Shown piece by piece: positions 58,311 to 64,000 of a stretch of 64,000 nucleotides of DNA. Below the pieces are notes generated by a model. It was given only the letters and a program-made list of their open reading frames with translations. It was not told the origin of the DNA and did not search any database. The stretch's first letter is position 1. Each line of letters begins with the position of its first letter. Origin of the DNA: Salegentibacter maritimus (GTDB lineage: Bacteria > Bacteroidota > Bacteroidia > Flavobacteriales > Flavobacteriaceae); the NCBI RefSeq assembly GCF_016236915.1, contig NZ_JAEHOK010000011.1, forward strand, positions 1 to 64,000, written 5' to 3'. A program made the position numbers and the translations under genes.

Positions 58311-58370
58311 AGTAAACTATCTTAAGTCGCAAGCCTATGGGTATTGTAGCCTTTGGCTGTGCCAAAAAAA
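58311..58370 (+). repeat. Repeat family 2, copy 4
   Basis: AGTAAACTATCT ... AAGCCTATGGGTATTGTAGCC ... TTTGGCTGTGCCAAAAAAA; TTTGGC / GCCAAA hairpin at the end. Confidence 0.65.
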
Positions 58371-58402
58371 ATGCCTTAGAAAAATTCTAAGGCATTTTTT
58401 TA
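58365..58402. terminator. Two-way terminator between the aldo/keto reductase and rny
   Basis: AATGCCTTAGA / TCTAAGGCATT stem flanked by A- and T-runs; serves convergent genes. Confidence 0.9.
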
Positions 58403-58425
58403 ATTAAAAACTATAAGCTTTAATC

Positions 58426-59988
58426 CTATTTCGCAATATTAACCGCTCTGGTTTCCCTTATTACGGTTACTTTAACCTGCCCCGGATAAGTCATATCGGT
58501 TTGAATTTTTTGCGAAATTTCAAAAGATAGATTATTGGCTTTTTCGTCGCTTACTTTTTCGCTTTCTACAATTACACGAAGTTCACGACCTGCCTGAATA
58601 GCATAAGCTTTCTTAACACCTCCAAATCCAAAAGCTATCTCTTCCAAATCCTTTAAGCGTTGAATATAAGAATCAAGCACCTGTCTTCTGGCTCCCGGTC
58701 TTGCACCGCTAATTGCATCACAAACCTGAACAATAGGAGATAACAATGAGTTCATCTCTATCTCGTCGTGGTGCGCTCCAATAGCATTACAAACCTCCGG
58801 TTTTTCTCCATGTTTCTCGGCCCATTGCATCCCTAAGATTGCGTGCGGCACCTCTGTTTCGGTTTCAGGAACTTTACCAATATCATGCAGTAAGCCGGCA
58901 CGTTTAGCAAGCTTAGGATTAATTCCAAGTTCTGAAGCCATTACACCACAAAGTTTTGCAACCTCACGAGAGTGTTGTAATAAATTTTGCCCGTAAGAAG
59001 AACGATATTTCATTCGGCCAACCAGTTTGATCAATTCGGGGTTTAATCCGTGAATTCCCAGGTCTATTACCGTTCGTTTGCCTATATCTATAATCTCTTC
59101 ATCTATTTGTTTACGCGTCTTTTTAACCACTTCTTCAATTCTGGCCGGGTGAATTCTACCGTCGGTAACCAGCTTGTGTAAAGATAACCTGGCAACCTCT
59201 CTCCTTACCGAATCAAAACAAGATAGAATAATAGCCTCTGGTGTATCATCTACAATAATCTCTACTCCGGTAGCGGCTTCTAAAGCCCTAATATTTCTAC
59301 CTTCCCTACCAATAATTCTACCTTTTACGTCATCGCTTTCTAAATTGAAGACCGAAACACAATTCTCTATAGCTTCCTCGGTTCCAATTCGTTGAATAGT
59401 ATTGATAATAATCTTTTTGGCCTCCTGTTGCGCCGTTAATTTTGCCTCTTCTACCGTGTCCTGAATAAGCGCCATAGCATCTGTACGGGCACTATCTTTT
59501 AAAGCTTCAGAAAGTTGCGCTTTGGCTTCTTCGGCCGAAAGACCAGAAATAACTTCCAATTGCTGGATTTGGCTGTTATGAAGTTTATCGATTTCCTGCT
59601 GTTTCTTCTCTACATATTCCAGCTTGTGATTGTAATCCTGTAGCTTATTCTCAAACTCTTTATTCAGTTTTTTGTTTTTGGAAAGTTCTCCGGAAACCTG
59701 AGATTCTTTATCCCTAATACGCTTTTCAGCATCATTCATCTTCTTGTCACGGCTCATGATTACTTTTTCATGTTCCGACTTTAACTCGATAAACTTTTCT
59801 TTAGCCTGAAGTATCTTATCTTTTTTGATACTTTCTCCTTCAGACTTCGCCTCTTTTAGAATGTTTGCTGCCGTCTTTTTGGCATTTTTAATGGTTTGCG
59901 AAGCTCTTTTCCGCTCTAACTGTTTGGCGATTGCAAAACCTATTGCTACACCAACTAATCCAATAACTATATTTAGTAATATTTCCAT
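58426..59988 (-). CDS. rny: Ribonuclease Y
   Basis: 520 residues. An N-terminal membrane anchor ('[20 protein letters not shown]'), a long coiled coil (about 30-210), a KH domain ('[20 protein letters not shown]', about 218) and an HD domain with metal residues in '[14 protein letters not shown]' and '[17 protein letters not shown]' (about 365). It starts mRNA decay at the membrane. It lies downstream of zapA and the 6S-like RNA, in the same orientation, as often in Bacteroidota. Confidence 0.98.
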   Translation of the reverse strand: MEILLNIVIGLVGVAIGFAIAKQLERKRASQTIKNAKKTAANILKEAKSEGESIKKDKILQAKEKFIELKSEHEKVIMSRDKKMNDAEKRIRDKESQVSGELSKNKKLNKEFENKLQDYNHKLEYVEKKQQEIDKLHNSQIQQLEVISGLSAEEAKAQLSEALKDSARTDAMALIQDTVEEAKLTAQQEAKKIIINTIQRIGTEEAIENCVSVFNLESDDVKGRIIGREGRNIRALEAATGVEIIVDDTPEAIILSCFDSVRREVARLSLHKLVTDGRIHPARIEEVVKKTRKQIDEEIIDIGKRTVIDLGIHGLNPELIKLVGRMKYRSSYGQNLLQHSREVAKLCGVMASELGINPKLAKRAGLLHDIGKVPETETEVPHAILGMQWAEKHGEKPEVCNAIGAHHDEIEMNSLLSPIVQVCDAISGARPGARRQVLDSYIQRLKDLEEIAFGFGGVKKAYAIQAGRELRVIVESEKVSDEKANNLSFEISQKIQTDMTYPGQVKVTVIRETRAVNIAK

Positions 59989-60012
59989 ATTTAAGATTTA
60001 AGTAAAAAAAAA

Positions 60013-60184
60013 GCCTGTATTAGATAGGTTTTTGTATTAAACTCCTTAAAAACAAGTTTAGGGCTAACAAGCTGATCAAGAATCCGCTCATCCCGAAAAA
60101 TCGGGAGCGGCGCGCTTTTACAACTTAGACTCACCCTTTTTAAAGAATCTCTGTTGAGTTTATCAAAATATCACTAATACAGGC
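60013..60184 (-). ncRNA. ssrS: Probable 6S RNA
   Basis: In the zapA-rny gap, on the minus strand, GCCTGTATTAG (5' end) pairs perfectly with CTAATACAGGC (3' end), closing about 172 bases; an inner AAACTC / GAGTTT stem, a loose centre and a strong apical hairpin (CCGCT-CCCGA / TCGGG-AGCGG) give one long imperfect hairpin. A run of about nine T's follows the closing stem. Long bulged stem, length and position after zapA all match 6S RNA, which binds the main RNA polymerase holoenzyme in stationary phase. Identification rests on structure and synteny only. Confidence 0.75.
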
Positions 60185-60210
60185 AGTAACCTTTATTTAA
60201 AGAACGTTTA

Positions 60211-60501
60211 TCACACTAAATGCTTCTGCAACAAATCATTAAGCGATTTGAGTTTATCTTCTGCTTGAAGTGTGTCTTTAGATCTATCTATATCCTTTTG
60301 CTCGGTTTGGGCAGCAAATTGTAAAGCGCACATAGCCAATACATCTTGCTTATCCCTTACGGCATAACTTTGCTCAAACTGCTTAATCATAGCCTCAATT
60401 TTCTTAGCAGCTTTTCGTAAACCTTCTTCCTGTTCGGGATTAATAGTTAAAGGGTATACACGATCTGCAATAGAAAGTTTTATTTTTAATTTATCGGCCA
60501 T
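60211..60501 (-). CDS. zapA: Cell division protein ZapA
   Basis: 96 residues. ZapA fold: 'KIKLSIADRVYPLTINPEQE' at the N-terminus and the helical 'GLRKAAKKIEAMIKQFEQSY', then 'QDVLAMCALQFAAQTEQKDI'. ZapA stabilises FtsZ filaments at the septum. Five bases after the upstream coiled-coil gene, with a 6S-like RNA downstream, so the pair and RNA may share a transcript. Confidence 0.93.
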   Translation of the reverse strand: MADKLKIKLSIADRVYPLTINPEQEEGLRKAAKKIEAMIKQFEQSYAVRDKQDVLAMCALQFAAQTEQKDIDRSKDTLQAEDKLKSLNDLLQKHLV

Positions 60502-60506
60502 ATTTA

Positions 60507-60797
60507 TTATTCAGATAATTGAACAATACATTGATCAATTTCTCTTATTAAGCTGTTTAATTTAAGCTTAGTTTCTGTTTTAAATTCGCTACTGCCAAGC
60601 ATTGCATTGGCGGCTTTAAGGTTTTGAACTTCTAAATTAGAACCTTCTAATTTATGAGCCAATCTGTTGTTTTCTTCTTTTACAGAAGCCATTTCTGCCT
60701 CTAAAGCACCATGAACCTGCTTTAAATTTTCATACTTATGAAGCAGTTTACTGATCCTATTTTCAAGGCTATCAACGATTTCTGTCAATTCACTCAT
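60507..60797 (-). CDS. ZapB-like coiled-coil protein
   Basis: 96 residues from the ATG at 60797 (a TTG at 60806 is less likely because it sits in the promoter region). It is almost one coiled coil ('ELTEIVDSLENRISKLLHKY', 'EAEMASVKEENNRLAHKLEG'), with hydrophobic heptad positions. E. coli ZapB has a similar character and binds ZapA. Being in an operon with zapA suggests it is a ZapA partner; sequence homology to ZapB is not demonstrable from inspection. Confidence 0.75.
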   Translation of the reverse strand: MSELTEIVDSLENRISKLLHKYENLKQVHGALEAEMASVKEENNRLAHKLEGSNLEVQNLKAANAMLGSSEFKTETKLKLNSLIREIDQCIVQLSE

Positions 60798-60803
60798 AAA
60801 AGC

Positions 60804-60855
60804 CAAATGTAATGCTTATCCCCACAAAGTTAACATTCGCACTTTAATATGCCAA
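60804..60855 (-). promoter_or_regulatory. Candidate promoters of the zapA operon
   Basis: P1: TTGG (60855-60852), 20 bases, TAACTTTG (60832-60825), leader about 22 bases. P2: TACATTTG (60811-60804) directly before the start at 60797, near-leaderless, without a good -33. Confidence 0.55.
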
Positions 60856-60982
60856 TAGTTTTTTCGTCTATTTTTAAAATTTGGCAGGACATATCCTAAG
60901 TTTCTAAGCACTAAGGATTTAATTTTCACTTAAAGTTTGATTAACTTTACCGGTTCATTTAGACCTCAAATAATAATTTTAT

Positions 60983-62677
60983 ATGAAAGTTGTTTTAAGC
61001 GTTTTTCTTTTTTGTTTTAGCGCAGTTTTACTTGCCCAGTCAAACGTACCAAAAGATTATTTTAAAAATCCTTTAGATGTCCCCCTGGTATTATCCGGGA
61101 CTTTTGGAGAATTAAGATCTAATCATTTTCATAGTGGCCTGGATATTAAAACCCAACAGCGGCAGGGATTAAAAGTAGTAGCCTCAGCAAAAGGTTATGT
61201 AAGCCGAATTAATATTCAGCATTATGGCTACGGAAAAGCTCTTTATATACAGCACCCTAACGGCTATACCAGTGTTTATGCCCATTTAAAAGAGTTTTCT
61301 CCCGAAATTGAAGCATATGTAAAAAAGCGACAATACGCCAAAGAATCTTACGAAATAGAACTTTTTCCCGAAGCAGGTGAATTACCTGTAGCTGCTGATG
61401 AACTTATAGCTTACAGTGGTAATACAGGCGGTAGTGGCGGCCCACACCTCCATTTTGAAATTCGTGATGGCAACCAACGCCCTATGAACCCAAAACTCTT
61501 TGGAATATCTGTATCTGATGGCCGCGCCCCCATTATAGACGGTGTATACGCCTATCCTTTAGATGCCGATGCTCACATAAATAATTCTCGTGAAATGCAG
61601 AAAATAAACCTTACTCCTTTAAAAGACGGTAGCTATATCGCTTCTGAAATAGATGCCTGCGGAAATATAGGTTTTGGTGTTTCTACTGTAGATCAGCAAG
61701 ATGGGGCACCTAACAAAAATGGAATCTATCAAATTGAAACTGAGTTAAATGGAGACCAAATACTCAACCTACCCTTTAACCGATTTTCCTTTTCGGAAAC
61801 CCGTCATTTAAATCAACTTATTGATTACGGGCATTACAGTAAAACCAAAAAGCGCATACAAAAGCTTTTTGTTGAAGATAGTAATCCACTAAGCCTATAT
61901 TCAAATGTGGTTAATAAAGGGGAGCTTCACATTCAGGATAGCTTAAATTACAATTACACAATTAAAGTGAGCGACTTCGCCGGAAATAAAAGAATAATAA
62001 GAATTCCTATTCAGGGAGCACACGTAACTGACTTACCTCCTAAAGAAGAAGAAAAAACCGATTATTTTGCACAAGTAAATCAGCCGTTTTCCACCGAAGC
62101 CAACGGAATGGACATTTACATTCCCAAAGGAAGCCTTTACACAGATACTTTCCTGGACATAGAATTTAAAGATGACAAAGTAAAAGTTCACAACGAGCAC
62201 ACCCCGCTTCACAAAAACATCAGCATAGGATTTGATGTGAGCAACTATTCAGCAGAAGAAAAGGAAAAACTATTTATTGCCAGGCTAGGTTACAGAGACC
62301 GTTTTAATTACTCTTCAACTTACAAGAAAGCAAATCGTTTCACCACCAGAACAAGAACCTTTGGGGAATATACGCTAGCTTCAGATGTTACCCCTCCAAA
62401 AATATGGCCCAAAAATTTTAATGACGGCCAATGGATCTCGAACAACAGTACTTTACAAGTTGGAATAAGTGATGATTTATCGGGAATAAAAAGTTATCGC
62501 GCTACAGTTAATGGTAAATTTATATTGATGGAATATGAATATAAAAATAATACATTAACTCATGACTTTAGTGATGATGTAGTGACTGAAACAGAAAATC
62601 AGCTAAAAATTATTGTCACTGATAATGTTGGAAATAGCAACACCTATGAAGCCACGTTTTTTAGAAAGAATTCTTAA
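60983..62677 (+). CDS. M23 family metallopeptidase (LytM domain)
   Basis: 564 residues. A signal peptide ends near 'AVLLAQS' (about 19). The LytM domain comes early: 'LRSNHFHSGLDIKTQQRQGL' has the first His and Asp ligands (about 48), 'GGSGGPHLHFEIRDG' the second HxH (about 154). Residues 200-560 are beta-rich and unrecognised, with 'LGYRDRFNYSSTYK' and an Ig-like stretch at the end ('VTDNVGNSNTYEATFF'). It likely cuts peptidoglycan cross-links in the periplasm. Repeat copy E follows. Confidence 0.92.
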   Translation: MKVVLSVFLFCFSAVLLAQSNVPKDYFKNPLDVPLVLSGTFGELRSNHFHSGLDIKTQQRQGLKVVASAKGYVSRINIQHYGYGKALYIQHPNGYTSVYAHLKEFSPEIEAYVKKRQYAKESYEIELFPEAGELPVAADELIAYSGNTGGSGGPHLHFEIRDGNQRPMNPKLFGISVSDGRAPIIDGVYAYPLDADAHINNSREMQKINLTPLKDGSYIASEIDACGNIGFGVSTVDQQDGAPNKNGIYQIETELNGDQILNLPFNRFSFSETRHLNQLIDYGHYSKTKKRIQKLFVEDSNPLSLYSNVVNKGELHIQDSLNYNYTIKVSDFAGNKRIIRIPIQGAHVTDLPPKEEEKTDYFAQVNQPFSTEANGMDIYIPKGSLYTDTFLDIEFKDDKVKVHNEHTPLHKNISIGFDVSNYSAEEKEKLFIARLGYRDRFNYSSTYKKANRFTTRTRTFGEYTLASDVTPPKIWPKNFNDGQWISNNSTLQVGISDDLSGIKSYRATVNGKFILMEYEYKNNTLTHDFSDDVVTETENQLKIIVTDNVGNSNTYEATFFRKNS

Positions 62678-62707
62678 CCGGGATAAATAGATTTTTAATG
62701 AAAGAAA

Positions 62708-62832
62708 AGGCTATCTGAAATATCAAATTTTCGTCAAGCTGAACTTGTTTCAGCTTCTAGCATGAACACTTGAAACAGCTTAGATCCTGAAATAAATTCA
62801 GGATGACGCGTTAAAGATATTTCAGATAGCCT
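62708..62832. repeat. Repeat family 1, copy E (complete, 17-bp perfect arms)
   Basis: AGGCTATCTGAAATATC (62708-62724) and its exact complement (62816-62832) frame a complete core (62733-62807: GTCAAGCTGAA ... TTCAGGATGAC) with both small hairpins. It is located between convergent genes. Confidence 0.85.
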
Positions 62833-62881
62833 CTATTTTAAGCCTTTCAAAATTGATGTTTTAAAAGGTTGAGGCACCTAC

Positions 62882-64000
62882 CTAAGCTCTTCTCCACTTA
62901 GCGGTTTCCTCAAAAACATGTTCCAAAATCTTTTGATCCTCTGCTGTAAAATCCAGGTTTCGGCGCCTCATCACAATTTCTACAACCTCAAAAGCTTTTT
63001 GTGTTTTATAAGTAGTAAACCCAGCACTACCTCCCCAACTAAAACTAGGTATAAAATTCCTTGGAAACCCAGAACCAAAAATATTGGCACTTACACCAAC
63101 CACGGTTCCGGTATTAAACATGGTGTTTATACCACACTTACTATGATCTCCCATTAATAATCCGCAAAACTGTAAACCAGTTTTAGCAAAACCTTCTGTT
63201 TCGTAGTCCCAGGTTCGCACTTCGGCATAATTATTCTTTAAGTTAGAGGTATTGGTATCGGCGCCAAGATTGCACCATTCACCTAAAACTGAATTCCCCA
63301 AATAGCCATCGTGGCTTTTATTAGAGTTTGCAAAAAACACAACATTGTTCATCTCACCCCCACCCCTACAACCGGGACCTAAAGTAGTAGGGCCATATAT
63401 TTTAGCCCCCATTTTCACCAGGGCTTCTTCGCAAACTGCCAACGCTCCTTTAATTAGGCTACCTTCAAGCACTTTTGCATTTTTACCAATATAAATAGGC
63501 CCTGATGATGCATTTAGGGAACAATTTTCCACTTCTGCACCTTCTTCCAGAAAAATACGCTCCGGGTTTTTCACAAAATTAGAGTCTGGAATAGGTTGTG
63601 AACTCCTGCCCTGTGTTACAAACTCAAAGTCCGCTTCTATGGCCGCTCCATTTTTTAAAAAGATATCCCATTTATTGTCTATTTGAATTACAGCTCCTGC
63701 CAATTCCAGTGCCTCATAAGCATCTAAATCAACCTCCTGGTCTTCGTAAGCATGAAAAGCAACAATATCTTCCTTATAAAAAATAGCCTGATTGGGCTTC
63801 AGGGTTTTTACCTGCTCTAAAAATTCGGGATTAGGCAAAAACGAAGCATTAATCATTACATTTTCCTGCAACTCTACCATAGGCCACTTTTCGGCCAAGT
63901 AATCTTCGGTAATTGTAGAAGTGGTAGTTTTTAAAAGTAATTCCCATTTTTCTCTAATGGTAAGAATTCCCACCCTAATATCGGCAACTGGCCGTGTAAA
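62882..64000 (-). CDS. GlmU-family nucleotidyltransferase/acyltransferase-like protein (5' partial)
   Basis: The frame runs off the right edge: before the GTG at 63973 it reads 'FTRPVADIR', so the true start lies outside the window. The visible part is 372 codons. A short nucleotidyltransferase-like N-terminus ('VGILTIREKWELLL') is followed by a left-handed beta-helix ('GPIYIGKNAKVLEGSLIKGA', 'GAKIYGPTTLGPGCRGGGEM', 'LLMGDHSKCGINTMFNTGTV'). This flavobacterial GlmU-like family is often annotated as sugar nucleotidyltransferase; the substrate is not established. The C-terminus is complete. Confidence 0.88.
   Translation of the reverse strand, partial: FTRPVADIRVGILTIREKWELLLKTTTSTITEDYLAEKWPMVELQENVMINASFLPNPEFLEQVKTLKPNQAIFYKEDIVAFHAYEDQEVDLDAYEALELAGAVIQIDNKWDIFLKNGAAIEADFEFVTQGRSSQPIPDSNFVKNPERIFLEEGAEVENCSLNASSGPIYIGKNAKVLEGSLIKGALAVCEEALVKMGAKIYGPTTLGPGCRGGGEMNNVVFFANSNKSHDGYLGNSVLGEWCNLGADTNTSNLKNNYAEVRTWDYETEGFAKTGLQFCGLLMGDHSKCGINTMFNTGTVVGVSANIFGSGFPRNFIPSFSWGGSAGFTTYKTQKAFEVVEIVMRRRNLDFTAEDQKILEHVFEETAKWRRA

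Noticed and set aside
1-64000. tRNA, rRNA or CRISPR features
   Set aside because: No GGTTCRAATCC-type T-arms with cloverleaf context, no rRNA stretches and no regularly spaced direct repeats were seen; this was visual only.

Overview
The window comes from a low-GC member of the Bacteroidota, almost certainly a Flavobacteriaceae species. The evidence is type IX secretion proteins (PorP/SprF-like, CHU_C-type sorting domain), promoters of the TTTG-N19-TAnnTTTG type, no Shine-Dalgarno sites, and family content typical of the group (RNase Y, ZapA, UMF1-type MFS, head-GIN proteins, flavobacterial GlmU-like protein). The genus cannot be fixed from sequence alone; marine genera such as Gramella or Salegentibacter are plausible. 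No tRNA, rRNA, CRISPR array or prophage was seen.

Layout. 0-4.2 kb: the 3' end of a HYR-repeat surface adhesin, a PorP/SprF-like protein and an OmpA/PD40 lipoprotein-like protein, a type IX secretion trio. 4.25-5.97 kb: an intact IS1182-like insertion sequence. 6-9.5 kb (minus): a CAP-domain lipoprotein and the operon pyrR-pyrB-STAS-like-rnz. 9.6-15.8 kb: a mixed stretch with DUF302, a ring-cleaving-dioxygenase-like protein, an orphan coiled-coil protein with a hydrophobic centre, a methyltransferase gene broken by an in-frame TAG, ychF, and a truncated papain-like protease. 15.9-21.2 kb: recQ, a divergent TruA-like synthase, plsC, a NUDIX CoA pyrophosphatase and a cyclophilin lipoprotein; the last two have overlapping start codons on opposite strands.

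21.2-28.0 kb is a tight membrane operon (RDD divergent from SpoIIM / polytopic protein / DUF4129 / DUF4350 / MoxR ATPase / DUF58), a conserved module of poorly known function. 28-31.4 kb holds oxyR and small conserved genes. 31.6-35.5 kb is an envelope cluster (DUF4870, PadR, PspC, a 47-aa ORF, a head-GIN lipoprotein, a charged mini-lipoprotein). 35.6-43.3 kb is housekeeping: a carboxylesterase, pirin, hemG, rpsA, cmk and lon. 43.5-46.4 kb is an ECF sigma factor, a likely anti-sigma protein and two solenoid-type exported proteins. 46.5-57.1 kb: MFS, M48 peptidase, hydrolase, two different msrB genes, lpdA, an adenine-nucleotide-alpha-hydrolase-type enzyme, aroQ, two outer-membrane beta-barrels and xerD. 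57.3-64 kb: aldo/keto reductase, rny, a probable 6S RNA, zapA, a ZapB-like coiled coil, an M23 peptidase and the 3' part of a GlmU-family gene.

Two families of structured intergenic repeats occur several times. One often carries 10-17 bp terminal inverted repeats resembling the ends of the IS1182-like element; the other ends in a TTGGC-GCCAA hairpin. The strongest candidates for follow-up are the MoxR/DUF58/SpoIIM/RDD operon, the sigma/GIN and PspC/GIN envelope modules, the hydrophobic-centre coiled-coil protein, the probable 6S RNA, the repeat families, and the methyltransferase with a stop codon in place of a likely Trp codon.
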